The notes below the pieces were generated by a model. The model saw nothing but the letters and a program-made list of their open reading frames with translations, did not search any database and was not told the origin of the DNA. A program made the position numbers and the translations under genes. A stretch of DNA of 36,930 bases from Candidatus Anaeroferrophillacea bacterium (GTDB taxonomy: Bacteria > Desulfobacterota > Anaeroferrophillalia > Anaeroferrophillales > Anaeroferrophillaceae), in NCBI GenBank assembly GCA_016933675.1, contig JAFGAM010000039.1:1-36930 (forward strand). Direction: 5' to 3'. Shown here one piece after another: positions 27,476 to 35,517 of the stretch; position 1 is the stretch's first letter; each line of letters starts with the position of its first letter.

Positions 27476-28342
27476 GTGACGGATAACAACAGCGACAAAA
27501 TTATGGTGACTGGCTGCCGCGGGATGGTCGGCCGGGCGGTGGTCGATCTGCTGCGTCTTGACGGCGACCGGGAGGTGGTTGCCCTTGACCGTCAGGCGCT
27601 GGACATCACTGACGAAAAGCGGGTGGTGGAAGCGGTGGGCGATCTGCGTCCGGGGGCGATCATCAACGCCGCCGCCCGCACCGACATCGACGCCGCCGAG
27701 GCGGACGTGCACGTGGCGCTGGCGGTCAACGGCCGCGGGGTCCGCAACCTCGCGCTGGCGGCGGAGCGTTACCACGTTTTTCTTTGCCATTTCAGCTGTG
27801 CCGAGGTCTTCGAGGGTAAGTCTTCAACCCCCTATCGCGAGTGGGACGACCATTGGCCCCGCAGCCGCTACGGCGAGAGCAAGGACGCCGGCGAGAAGAT
27901 GCTTGCCGCCATCTGGGACGGGTTTGTGCTGATCCGTTCCGGCTGGCTCTATGGTGCCGGGCGGGACAATTTCGTCGACCGTGCGGCGGCGGCGCTCAGG
28001 GCCGGGGAGAAGGTGCGGGCGGCGGGAGACATCATCGGGGCGCCGACCTACGCCGGCGACCTGGCGGCGGCGGCGATTACCCTGAGCGACGCCCGGGCCA
28101 GGGGCTACTACCACTTTTCCAATGATGCCGGCGACGGTGTCAGCCCGGCCGAGCTGGCGCGGGAGATCGCCCGTCTGACGGGGATGCCGGAAACCCTGGT
28201 GGAAGAGGTGCGGGAGGCGGACCTGGAGCGGGCACCACGGCCGGCATACGCCGTCCTGCGGCTGGAGAAGTTCCGCGAAATGCTGCCCGGCCTCGTGCGC
28301 CCCTGGCGCGACGCCCTGGCGGCCTACCTTTCGGGTTCCTGA
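27476..28342 (+). CDS. RmlD-like NAD(P)-dependent sugar reductase (dTDP-4-dehydrorhamnose reductase family)
   Basis: 288 aa extended SDR. Rossmann motif VTGCRGMVGRAV at the N-terminus, then ALDRQALDITDE, INAAARTDIDAAE, and catalytic YGESK, followed by LIRSGWLYGAG and FSNDAGDGVSPAELAREIA. This is the RmlD/RfbD subfamily, which reduces a 4-keto-sugar nucleotide. No rmlA/B/C genes are nearby, so the exact sugar, or a MAT2B-like non-catalytic role, stays open. The start is GTG 27476, since the ATG seven bases earlier hits a stop; AAGGA lies eight bases before the GTG. The last 19 bases overlap the convergent nitrilase gene. Confidence 0.85.
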   Translation: MTDNNSDKIMVTGCRGMVGRAVVDLLRLDGDREVVALDRQALDITDEKRVVEAVGDLRPGAIINAAARTDIDAAEADVHVALAVNGRGVRNLALAAERYHVFLCHFSCAEVFEGKSSTPYREWDDHWPRSRYGESKDAGEKMLAAIWDGFVLIRSGWLYGAGRDNFVDRAAAALRAGEKVRAAGDIIGAPTYAGDLAAAAITLSDARARGYYHFSNDAGDGVSPAELAREIARLTGMPETLVEEVREADLERAPRPAYAVLRLEKFREMLPGLVRPWRDALAAYLSGS

Positions 28343-29163
28343 TATCCGGGAGTCGGATTTCCGCCGAGACGCTCCACCCCGGCGGCGTAGACCTCCGGTC
28401 GCCGGTCGGCGGCGGTGTCGAGGAGTCGGCGGACGGCGTCGACCTGCCGCAGATTGATGGTGGCGGTGGTCACGCCCTGGTGCCGGGGCGCGGCGGCTAC
28501 CGTTTCGCCCCAGGGGTCGAAGATCCCTGAATGCCCGGCGAAGGTGTGGGCGGTGCCGGTGCCGAAGCGGTTGCAGGCGGCGACAAAGACCTGGTTTTCG
28601 AGCGCTCGCGCCGGCAGCAGGGCGCGCCAGTGGCGCGCCCGGGGCCGCGGCCACTGGGCGCTTACCAGCAGCAGCCGGGCGCCGGCGGCGGTGAGGGTCC
28701 GCGCCAGTTCGGCAAACCGCAGGTCGTAGCAGGTCATGAGGCCGGTGGGGATGCCCTTGATCTCGGTTATGACCGCCCGGTTGCCGGGGGCCAGCCACCG
28801 GGGTTCATCCATCAGCGAAAAGAGGTGGATCTTGCGGTAGCGGGCGCGGAGGGTGCCGTCGGCATCCACCAAGTGGAAGGTGTTGTAGAAACTGCCGCCA
28901 TCCGCCTCCAGCACGGTCCCGCCGATGGCCGCCCGGCGGTCGCGGGCCAGCCGTTTAATTCGGTCGAGGATGCCCGGAGTGGAAACCGCGAGTTCCGGAA
29001 AACGGGCGAAATCGTAGCCCGTGGTCCACATCTCCGGCAGCAGGAACAGTTCTGTTGTTGCCGGTGCCCTGGCAATGAAGCGCTCGGCGGTATGCAGGTT
29101 TTTTGTCGGATCACCGTGGGCGACGTTCATCTGTACCAGGGAAATGGTCAGGCTCGGACTCAT
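28324..29163 (-). CDS. Nitrilase-superfamily amidohydrolase (omega-amidase-like)
   Basis: 279 aa, cytoplasmic. The catalytic Glu-Lys-Cys triad is visible: E44 in LLPEMWTTGYD, K111 in YRKIHLFSLMDE and C145 in GLMTCYDLRFAE. The MWTTGYD context and HLFS after the lysine resemble YafV/omega-amidase members, which hydrolyse alpha-keto-glutaramate or similar amides. The substrate is not proven. Its ATG overlaps the stop of the upstream MTH1187-family gene (ATGA), and its 3' end overlaps the convergent RmlD-like gene by 19 bases. Confidence 0.92.
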   Translation of the reverse strand: MSPSLTISLVQMNVAHGDPTKNLHTAERFIARAPATTELFLLPEMWTTGYDFARFPELAVSTPGILDRIKRLARDRRAAIGGTVLEADGGSFYNTFHLVDADGTLRARYRKIHLFSLMDEPRWLAPGNRAVITEIKGIPTGLMTCYDLRFAELARTLTAAGARLLLVSAQWPRPRARHWRALLPARALENQVFVAACNRFGTGTAHTFAGHSGIFDPWGETVAAAPRHQGVTTATINLRQVDAVRRLLDTAADRRPEVYAAGVERLGGNPTPGYQEPER

Positions 29164-29477
29164 GACCGCGGCTCTCCGTCATGCCGCCGACCGATGACGT
29201 CATCCACCTTGCCGGCGATGGTGAGTTCACGGTCGCGGCGTTCGTCGAGCTTGATGGTGGTCACCGTCCGTGGCGCGCCCATCGCCAGGGGCAGCTCGTG
29301 GAGCCGGCCGGCGAGGGCAAGGAGCGCCGGTACCGGGCCGACGACGATGGTACCCATGGCGGTCAGTTCATGTTCCAGGCTGCTTTCCTCCACCGCCTCG
29401 AGGCAGGCGGCGACATAGCGGCTGACGCCGGGTTTGCCGGTGCCTATCGGGATGACACTGATTTCCATCATCGCCAT
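29160..29477 (-). CDS. MTH1187/YqgV-family (thiamine-binding-like) protein
   Basis: 105 aa. MAMMEISVIPIGTGKPGVSR, the SLEHELTAMGTIVVGPV strand and a basic C-terminus match the MTH1187 (UPF0045) ferredoxin-like fold. Members are tetramers, and some bind thiamine or related pyrimidines. I start it at ATG 29477, with GGGAGA seven bases upstream; the longer frame to 29657 adds unrelated residues across a leader hairpin. It is translationally coupled to the downstream amidase gene by a four-base overlap. Confidence 0.88.
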   Translation of the reverse strand: MAMMEISVIPIGTGKPGVSRYVAACLEAVEESSLEHELTAMGTIVVGPVPALLALAGRLHELPLAMGAPRTVTTIKLDERRDRELTIAGKVDDVIGRRHDGEPRS

Positions 29478-29533
29478 TGGTGTTTCTCCCTGGTCTGCTT
29501 TCGGGTGACGGCCGGCGTCGGTGATGGGAATAT

Positions 29534-29568
29534 GCCGGTGGATACCGCTCGCGGCGGCATCCACCGGC
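29534..29568 (-). promoter_or_regulatory. Leader hairpin before the MTH1187-amidase operon
   Basis: Perfect 10-base arms GCCGGTGGAT and ATCCACCGGC enclose a further small stem, about 57 bases before the gene start. A strong RNA fold in the 5' leader is possible. It does not match any riboswitch class I can recall, and there is no T-tract. Confidence 0.4.
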
Positions 29569-29622
29569 GCTTTCCGACATTCATTAACTGTATAGCGTAC
29601 TGCGGGAATCCTGTAAACGTCC

Positions 29623-29667
29623 TTGACAAACGGGCCGCATACCATATAGTGCATCATATATATGATG
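29623..29667 (+). promoter_or_regulatory. Promoter with adjoining 16-base palindromic operator
   Basis: TTGACA (29623-29628), 16-base spacer, TATAGT (29645-29650), then a perfect palindrome CATCATATATATGATG at 29652-29667 covering the expected start site. This layout suggests a repressor-controlled promoter reading toward the GNAT gene 260 bases away, and possibly affecting the divergent operon. The regulator is unknown. Confidence 0.6.
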
Positions 29668-29927
29668 GCCTTGCCAAAATTATATCAACGTTGGCGGGCA
29701 CGGTCCTGATTTTTCCCTGCTGGGATCGGTAGGCTGGTGTATGCCGCAGTCGGGTTCATGTAAAGCGTAATGATTCGCGGCCCCGGAGTTGTCAGCGTTC
29801 CGTTGCCCGGCGGCGTTTTTTGTCATTGAAGGTGATTTCACCATAACGTTGTTGACCGCTCGGCCGGCAGCTGCCGGTGCTTTGGTACCGCGCCCGGCCG
29901 GGTGGATGCCATTTCGGGGAGGCAGTC

Positions 29928-30488
29928 ATGAATCTGAAGGCATATCGCAATTTTGTCAACACCACCAACCGGCGGCGCGTGATGTTGCGGCCGATGACCA
30001 TCGAGGATCGGGATGCGGTGACGCGGATGTTCCAGGAGGCCGGTGACGAGGATGTTCGTTTCCTGTACGACGAGGTGAGAAATTCCGATGTCGTGGCCGG
30101 CTGGTTTGAACGGCTTGATTACGAGCGGATATTTCCCTTGCTGGCACTGCACAACAGTGAACTGGTGGGTGATGCCACCCTGCACCGCCAGACCGGTGGG
30201 GCGCGTCATATCGGTGAACTGCGCATCTTTCTGACCCGGAACTTCCGCGGCGTCGGCCTCGGTTCACTGATGCTGCGGGAGTTGATCGCCGTCGCCCGGG
30301 ATCTGGAGCTGATGTTCCTTACCGCCCGGGTGGTGTCGGCCCAGCTTTCGGTGATCAAGGCATTTCGCCAGCTTGGTTTCAAGCGGATGGCCGAATACGA
30401 TGATTTTTTCATCGCCCATGACAAAACCCTGCATGATGTGTCCATGATGGTTTACTCCCTCGCCGGCGAGCGGGAATTCCGTTTCTGA
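29928..30488 (+). CDS. GNAT-family N-acetyltransferase
   Basis: 186 aa, single GNAT domain. The opening VMLRPMTIEDRDAVTRMF is the usual first strand and helix. RNFRGVGLGSLMLRELI carries the acetyl-CoA pyrophosphate loop, and the C-terminal AFRQLGFKRMAEYDDFF is the familiar final block. The substrate cannot be inferred. GGGGAGG lies a proper distance before ATG 29928; a longer frame to 29877 lacks a site. A regulated-looking promoter lies about 270 bases upstream. Confidence 0.92.
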   Translation: MNLKAYRNFVNTTNRRRVMLRPMTIEDRDAVTRMFQEAGDEDVRFLYDEVRNSDVVAGWFERLDYERIFPLLALHNSELVGDATLHRQTGGARHIGELRIFLTRNFRGVGLGSLMLRELIAVARDLELMFLTARVVSAQLSVIKAFRQLGFKRMAEYDDFFIAHDKTLHDVSMMVYSLAGEREFRF

Positions 30489-30902
30489 CCCCCGTTCCTG
30501 GTCGAGTTCTTGATGTGTGATGGCTTCATAACAACCCCATCTTCTTCGTTGCCGGTCTGGGCGTGCCGCATGCGGACCGATGCGCCGGTTGAGTCATTGC
30601 GGCGTGCTACCTGGTGGGCGGGTTTCATAGTGGTACGGGCGGGTTTCAAACCCGCCCCTCCATGTACGCCTTTCTTCGAGCAGGGAAGCACCGCGGATCC
30701 GGGGTCGGGGCACGGGGTGTCGTGTCTCTGAGGTGCCGTCCCTATGTGCCGTTTTTTGGCGGCGGTTACGGTTCCAGCATCATTTTTGGCCATTGATTTT
30801 GTCGACGGTTACCGCTTTGGAGGCTTCCGCCGGCCTGCGACTGCCGGTGGAAGCCGGTGCCGGCGGCGGGATGTCCCGCGCCGGGAAGGAGGTGACACCG
30901 GC
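30489..30902. other. Repeat-containing region upstream of the adenylate cyclase
   Basis: 414 bases. It holds AACAACCCCATCTTCTTCGTTG (~30529-30550), a one-mismatch match to ~23727-23748, and the palindromic element at 30616-30657. A strong ribosome site (GGAAGGAGG, ~30885-30893) precedes the cyclase. No gene is supported. Confidence 0.5.
30616..30657. repeat. REP-like palindrome with an extra direct half-copy
   Basis: GGGCGGGTTT-C-AAACCCGCCC at 30637-30657 is a 21-base perfect palindrome. The 12-base GGGCGGGTTTCA also occurs just before it, starting at 30616. Elements with GGGGCG...CGCCCC arms are common as dispersed intergenic repeats in bacteria, so this is probably one copy of a genome-wide family. 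Confidence 0.7.
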
Positions 30903-32522
30903 ATGCATTTCCCTCACGAAGCCCATGGTCTGGGAGATTTTGGGGACATGGGTTTGCCGGCGTCTCCGTCGACTTCCGATGCCAGCGCCGGCACCGATCT
31001 TGCCGCCCGCCTCTACCGGGTGCTGGAGAATCACCGGGACGAACTGATCAACCGTTCCATCGCCGCGGTGCGTGAGCGTGAGCCGGTTTACCGTGAACGT
31101 GAGGAGGCCGAAGTCGGCGCCAGTATCTCCGCCTGCTACCAGGCCTACCTTGATGTGCTGCAGTGCCATGATTTCGATCCCATGCGCGTCTACATGGAGG
31201 GTATGGTCGCCGCCCGCAGTGCCGAGGAGACCCGGCTCTCGGCAATTCAGGGCGCCTTCCTGATCTTCCGAGAGGTGGCTACCCCGGTGCTGGTGCGTGC
31301 TTTCGATGGCGATTATCGCCTGGTGCATGAGTCCCTCAGGTTGATCCTTGCGGCCGAAAGCCGGGCTTTGCAGCTCTTTGCCGACCTCTACCAGGACGCC
31401 ATCACCGTCCGCCTGCGGGAGGCCAACGATCATCTCGCCGATCGTAACCGTGAACTTGCCGGACTGTCGGCGGCGCTGGACCGTCGCGTCGCGGAAACCA
31501 CCGCCGCCTTGCGGGACAGCCGTGATTTTCTCGCCGAGGTCATTGACAGTCTGAAGTCGGGACTGGTGGTAATTGACCGGGAACTCGGCATCCGGATGTT
31601 CAACCGTGCCATGGAGCGGCTCACCGGCCTCGCCGGTGATGATGTCATCGGTCGCCGTGCCGATGAGCTTCTGCTGCCGCATACCGGCATGTCGCTCGAT
31701 GATTTTCGCCGCGAACTTAGGGGACGGGAAATGATCGGCGATTTCCGTATTCCGGACTATGACGGTGCCGGCGGTCATCGGTCGGTGATGCTGTCGTTGC
31801 AACCCTGGCGTGACGCCGGCGGTCGGCATCAGGGCTACCTGCTGTTCGTCGACGATGTCACCGAGCGGGAGCGCCTGGAGTCGTCACTTTCCTGCTATCT
31901 GAGTCCGACGGTAGCGGAACAGATCATCGCCGACCGCAGTCCACTGCGGCTTTCCGGCTCCCGTGCGGCGGTTACGGTGATGTTTGCCGATCTGCGCGGG
32001 TTCACCTTCCAGACCGCGACCATGGATCCGGAGGCGGCGGTCGAGCTCCTCAATGCCTACCTGCGGATCATGGTTGCCGTGGTTTCCCGTCACCAGGGAA
32101 CCCTCGACAAGTTCATCGGTGATGGTATTATGGCATTGTTCGGGGCGCCGCTGGCCATTGAGGACGATGCCGGCAAGGCGGTGCTGTGCGCCGTCGAGAT
32201 GCAGGAGGAGATCGGCCGTTTCACCCGCCAGTGCCGGCGTGAGGGCAAGCCGCATCTCTATCTGGGGATCGGGCTCAACCGCGGCGATGTGGTGGTGGGT
32301 AATATCGGTGCACCGGAGCGGATGGATTACACCGCCATCGGCAGTACCGTTAATCTCGCCGCCCGGTTGCAGGGCCTGGCCCGCGGCGGGGAGATCCTCA
32401 TCAGTGACTCGCTCTACGATCTGGTGCGGGAGCAGTTCCGGATCCGTGCCCTGCCGCCCGGAGTGGTCAAGGGCGCCCGGGAGCACGTGCCGATTTTTGT
32501 CGTCGAAGGGCACTTGTTGTAG
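30903..32522 (+). CDS. Class III adenylate cyclase with helical N-terminal and PAS domains
   Basis: 539 aa, predicted soluble. Residues ~25-170 are an all-helical domain resembling RsbRD_N-type sensors (LYRVLENHRDELINRSIAAV). A coiled coil follows, then a PAS domain (~215-325, FLAEVIDSLKSGLVVIDREL) and a class III cyclase domain (~335-535). Metal aspartates are D363 (MFADLRGFT) and D407 (FIGDGIMALFG). K403 and D475 match the adenine-selecting pair, and N484/R488 (STVNLAARL) the transition-state residues, so cAMP synthesis is predicted. GGAAGGAGG precedes ATG 30903, and longer frames are unneeded. The signal sensed is unknown. Confidence 0.9.
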   Translation: MHFPHEAHGLGDFGDMGLPASPSTSDASAGTDLAARLYRVLENHRDELINRSIAAVREREPVYREREEAEVGASISACYQAYLDVLQCHDFDPMRVYMEGMVAARSAEETRLSAIQGAFLIFREVATPVLVRAFDGDYRLVHESLRLILAAESRALQLFADLYQDAITVRLREANDHLADRNRELAGLSAALDRRVAETTAALRDSRDFLAEVIDSLKSGLVVIDRELGIRMFNRAMERLTGLAGDDVIGRRADELLLPHTGMSLDDFRRELRGREMIGDFRIPDYDGAGGHRSVMLSLQPWRDAGGRHQGYLLFVDDVTERERLESSLSCYLSPTVAEQIIADRSPLRLSGSRAAVTVMFADLRGFTFQTATMDPEAAVELLNAYLRIMVAVVSRHQGTLDKFIGDGIMALFGAPLAIEDDAGKAVLCAVEMQEEIGRFTRQCRREGKPHLYLGIGLNRGDVVVGNIGAPERMDYTAIGSTVNLAARLQGLARGGEILISDSLYDLVREQFRIRALPPGVVKGAREHVPIFVVEGHLL

Positions 32523-32886
32523 ATCCTCCCGGCGTGGTTCCCGCCGGGTGACCAGCCTGCTGTCGTTCAGTTGTTTTGGTGCGCCGCCGGGGGTGGGATC
32601 CGTCGGCGGCATATCACCCCGGTTTCGCGGCCGTTTTCCGCGGCCGCGGTTCATGATGATTTCGCCGCAACTCCGTCTTCGGCGTCGCCTGCTATCCTGA
32701 ATCAGCGCGGCGTAACCCTCCATGGTATGCATCATTTCGCTGGTATTGTGGGCCTCAAAACCGCTGTCGCGGCCGTGATATTCGTTTTCGCCGTATTTTG
32801 ACGGACACTGCGGGCCAATTCCCCGGAGTGCCCCATCAGGCCTTCGACGGGCGCATGGCGGTGCCGTTTACTAACCGAATACTTGT
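32523..32886. other. Gene-free region between the cyclase and nrdD promoter
   Basis: 364 bases. A hairpin CCCGGCG/CGCCGGG (32528-32548) lies just after the cyclase stop but lacks a T-tract. A minus-strand frame across this stretch has no usable start or known similarity. No gene supported. Confidence 0.45.
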
Positions 32887-32915
32887 TTGACAACTACTAC
32901 ATCTTGTGGTACTCA
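32887..32915 (+). promoter_or_regulatory. Promoter of the nrdD operon
   Basis: Perfect -35 TTGACA (32887-32892), 17-base spacer, weak -10 TACTCA (32910-32915), about 80 bases before nrdD. One NrdR-like box fills the spacer, so transcription would be blocked when the repressor binds. Confidence 0.6.
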
Positions 32916-32942
32916 TTCACATCAAAACACAACATATTGCGG
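32894..32942 (+). promoter_or_regulatory. Tandem NrdR-box-like operators
   Basis: Two 16-base sites resembling the NrdR consensus ACACWATATATWGTGT: CTACTACATCTTGTGG (32894-32909, 11/16 matches) and ACACAACATATTGCGG (32927-32942, 13/16). Starts are 33 bases apart, about three helical turns, close to the usual tandem spacing. The first overlaps the -35/-10 spacer. NrdR is the ATP/dATP-sensing repressor of ribonucleotide reductase genes, matching the gene downstream. Confidence 0.72.
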
Positions 32943-32994
32943 TTTATGGTTGTTTTTTGCCGTTTTTTCAATGGTTTGCATAAAGGAGGAAAAC

Positions 32995-35106
32995 ATGGGT
33001 GCGGAAGCCCGGCAGGCAGCGATGAAAGTGGTTGAAACCCGGCGGGAAGCCACCGACATGGCCCTGTTTCATGTACGTACGTCACAGGATGACCTCAGGG
33101 TCTGGGACCGGCGCAGGATTACCGAGGCGCTGATCCGTGAAACCGGTCTCGATGAAGCCACCGCTGACCGGGTGGCCCTGGCGGTGGAGGAGACCATTCT
33201 GTCGTCCGGCATCAAATTCCTTTCCGCGCCGCTCATCCGCGAACTGGTCGATGCCCGCCTCATTGAGATGGGTCTTGAGCAGGCGCGTATCCGCCATACC
33301 CGTCTCGGTATGCCGCTTTATGACGTCGAGCAGCTCATTGTTTCCCACAATAAGGAGAACGCCAACGTGCCCCACGGCCCCGAGGCGACCAATCTGACCC
33401 TGGCCGAACACATCAAGAAGGAGTACGCCCTGCTGCAGGTCATGTCGCCCGATGTCGCCGATGCCCACATGGCCGGCGATATCCACCTGCATGACCTGGG
33501 GTTCATCGACCGGCCCTACTGCAGCGGCCAGTCGCTGGAATATATCAAGAAATTCGGTCTCAACCTGCCCAATGCCCTGTCCATCGCCAGGCCGGCCCGT
33601 CACCCGGACGTGCTGCTGGCCCATATGATGAAGTTTTCCGCCGCGTTGCAGAGCAACTTTGCCGGCGCCATCGGCTGGGACGCGGTCAACCTCTTTTTCG
33701 CCCCCTATATTACCGGGCTTGGCGACCGGGAGGTCCGGCAGCTGGCGCAGATGATGGTGTACGAATTCTCCCAGCAGGCGGTGGCCCGCGGCGGTCAGGC
33801 CATCTTTAGTGATCTGAACCTCTACTGGGAGGTGCCGAAACATTTTGTTGACGTGCCCGCCATTGGTCCCGGCGGCGAGTTCACCGGTAAAACCTACGGC
33901 GAGTACGAGGCCGATGCCCAGCGGTTCGCCACCGCGCTTTTCGACATCTACCTCGGGGGCGACGGCTCCGGCCGGCCTTTCTTCTTTCCCAAGCCGCTGG
34001 TGCATATCACCGAGAAGTTTTTTCAGACCCCCGGACACGAGGAATTCCTCGAACACATATGTACCGTGGCGGCCGAGCGCGGCAATACCTACTTCGTCTT
34101 CGACCGCGGTGAAACGGCAAAAATCTCCGAATGCTGCCGGCTGAGCTTCAAACTCGACGAGAACGATCTGAAAGATGCCCGGGAACCCTGGCGTATGCGC
34201 TATTCGGCGTTGCAGAACGTGACCGTAAATCTGCCCCGTCTGGGGTATCGCGCCCGTGGCGATGACGCCCGACTGTTCACCCTGCTGGACGAGATGATGC
34301 AAAAGGCGGCGAAGGCCCACGTGCAGAAACGGGCCTTCATCGAACGCCTGCTGTCCTACGGGGAAAATGGTCCCCTGGGACTCCTGACCATGAACCAGGA
34401 CGGTACCCCCTACCTGCGTATGCACCGGGTTTCTTACCTCATCGGCATGGTGGGGCTCAACGAGCTGGTGCAGGTTCACCGCGGCAAGGAACTGCATGAA
34501 ACGAATGCGGCCTACAAGTTCGGTCTGCAGATTATCGCCCACATGAAACTTACCGCCGAACGCCTGGGGGCGGAGTACGGGATGCATTTCGTGCTTGAGC
34601 AGACCCCGGCGGAATCCACTGCCTACCGCTTTGCCCGGCTTGATTTGCGCGACCACTCGCCGCTTTCGGGGGCGGTAGTCAAGGGCGACGTGTCCAGCGG
34701 GGAGATCTACTATACCAACTCAACCTATCTTAACGTCGCCTGTGACATCAACCCGCTGGAGCGGGTCGAGCGCGAGGGCCGGTTCCATCCGCTGGTGGAA
34801 GCTGGTGCCCTGACCCACATCTGGCTTGGCGAGTCCCGGCCCGACAGCGGTTCGCTGGCGAACCTGGTGACCAAGATCTTCCGTCACACCCTCAACGACC
34901 AGGTGGCCTTCTCCCCCGAATTTACCACCTGCAATAACTGCCACCGCACCGAGCGAGGGCTCAAGACCACCTGTTCCGCCTGCGGTTCGGAGGATGTCGA
35001 CGGCATCACCCGGATTACCGGCTATTTCACCAAAATTTCCGGCTGGAACAAGGGCAAACTGGGTGAACTGCATGATCGCTGCCGCAGCACGCGGCAACTG
35101 GCATGA
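32995..35106 (+). CDS. nrdD: Anaerobic ribonucleoside-triphosphate reductase (class III RNR)
   Basis: 703 aa glycyl-radical enzyme making deoxyribonucleotides without oxygen. An N-terminal ATP-cone (~23-105) for allosteric control is followed by the catalytic barrel (VSHNKENANVPHGPEATN, DIHLHDLGFIDRPYC, FSAALQSNFAGAIGWDAVN). The C-terminal zinc site has C646, C649, C660 and C663, and the glycyl radical should be G676 in RITGYF. ATG 32995 follows AAGGAGG; the frame extends upstream only through the promoter. First gene of nrdD-redoxin-nrdG, under probable NrdR control. Confidence 0.97.
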   Translation: MGAEARQAAMKVVETRREATDMALFHVRTSQDDLRVWDRRRITEALIRETGLDEATADRVALAVEETILSSGIKFLSAPLIRELVDARLIEMGLEQARIRHTRLGMPLYDVEQLIVSHNKENANVPHGPEATNLTLAEHIKKEYALLQVMSPDVADAHMAGDIHLHDLGFIDRPYCSGQSLEYIKKFGLNLPNALSIARPARHPDVLLAHMMKFSAALQSNFAGAIGWDAVNLFFAPYITGLGDREVRQLAQMMVYEFSQQAVARGGQAIFSDLNLYWEVPKHFVDVPAIGPGGEFTGKTYGEYEADAQRFATALFDIYLGGDGSGRPFFFPKPLVHITEKFFQTPGHEEFLEHICTVAAERGNTYFVFDRGETAKISECCRLSFKLDENDLKDAREPWRMRYSALQNVTVNLPRLGYRARGDDARLFTLLDEMMQKAAKAHVQKRAFIERLLSYGENGPLGLLTMNQDGTPYLRMHRVSYLIGMVGLNELVQVHRGKELHETNAAYKFGLQIIAHMKLTAERLGAEYGMHFVLEQTPAESTAYRFARLDLRDHSPLSGAVVKGDVSSGEIYYTNSTYLNVACDINPLERVEREGRFHPLVEAGALTHIWLGESRPDSGSLANLVTKIFRHTLNDQVAFSPEFTTCNNCHRTERGLKTTCSACGSEDVDGITRITGYFTKISGWNKGKLGELHDRCRSTRQLA

Positions 35107-35123
35107 CGAGGGGAGAAGGAATT

Positions 35124-35402
35124 ATGGAACTCAAAGTGTTTGTTCAGGATGCCTGTCCCCGCTGCCCCGCGGCCAAGGATCTGGCCGCAGATATTGCCGC
35201 CGCTGGCGGTACCGTCAATATATTCGATACCGGCGCGGCGGCGGGACTGGCCGAGGCCAGTTTCTTCGGCATCATGGCAACGCCGTCGCTGCTGGTGGTG
35301 GATAACGACGACCGGGTGGTCGGCGCCTGGCGTGGCACCGTGCCCGGGCGTGATGAGGTGGACCGGTTGCTGCGTGGGAACGTCGGTGTTGCCGGCCGGT
35401 AG
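35124..35402 (+). CDS. Small thioredoxin/glutaredoxin-like protein (CPRC)
   Basis: 92 aa with a thioredoxin-like fold: MELKVFVQDACPRCPAAK has the redox pair C11/C14, followed by a helix, the strand GGTVNIFDT and the cis-proline block GIMATPSLLVVDNDDRVVGAW. It lies 17 bases after nrdD with GGGAGAAGGA before its ATG, and upstream of nrdG. I infer that it supplies electrons to NrdD. Some class III enzymes are known to use a redoxin instead of formate. It could also serve other partners. Confidence 0.88.
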   Translation: MELKVFVQDACPRCPAAKDLAADIAAAGGTVNIFDTGAAAGLAEASFFGIMATPSLLVVDNDDRVVGAWRGTVPGRDEVDRLLRGNVGVAGR

Positions 35403-35517
35403 TCAGGTAGCCGGTGGTGATGGGGTTATGTCCTGACAGGCGCCGCGGTAAACCCGGCCGGGCAGTTGCGGGGGCCGCGGCGATTTTTCCTGTGCCGTCA
35501 AAACGGGGTGGACGAGG

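Larger units (their letters stand above)
29478..29927. other. Divergent intergenic region with leader hairpin, palindrome and promoter
   Basis: 450 bases between the minus-strand MTH1187 gene and the plus-strand GNAT gene. It holds a leader hairpin (29534-29568), a plus-strand promoter with an operator-like palindrome (29623-29667) and a GC-rich stretch ending GGCGGCGTTTTTTG (~29810-29823) that might be a weak terminator. Confidence 0.5.

Noticed and set aside
29478-29657. Longer N-terminus for the MTH1187-family protein
   Set aside because: Reads through a leader hairpin and lacks family similarity; the 105-residue form has the expected length and a good ribosome site.
31884-32735. 283-residue minus-strand frame over the cyclase 3' end and downstream
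   Set aside because: Mostly antisense to the cyclase domain; the part beyond it is arginine-rich with no recognisable fold.
33082-34656. 524-residue open frame antisense to nrdD
   Set aside because: Shadow of nrdD, whose motifs cover the whole interval.
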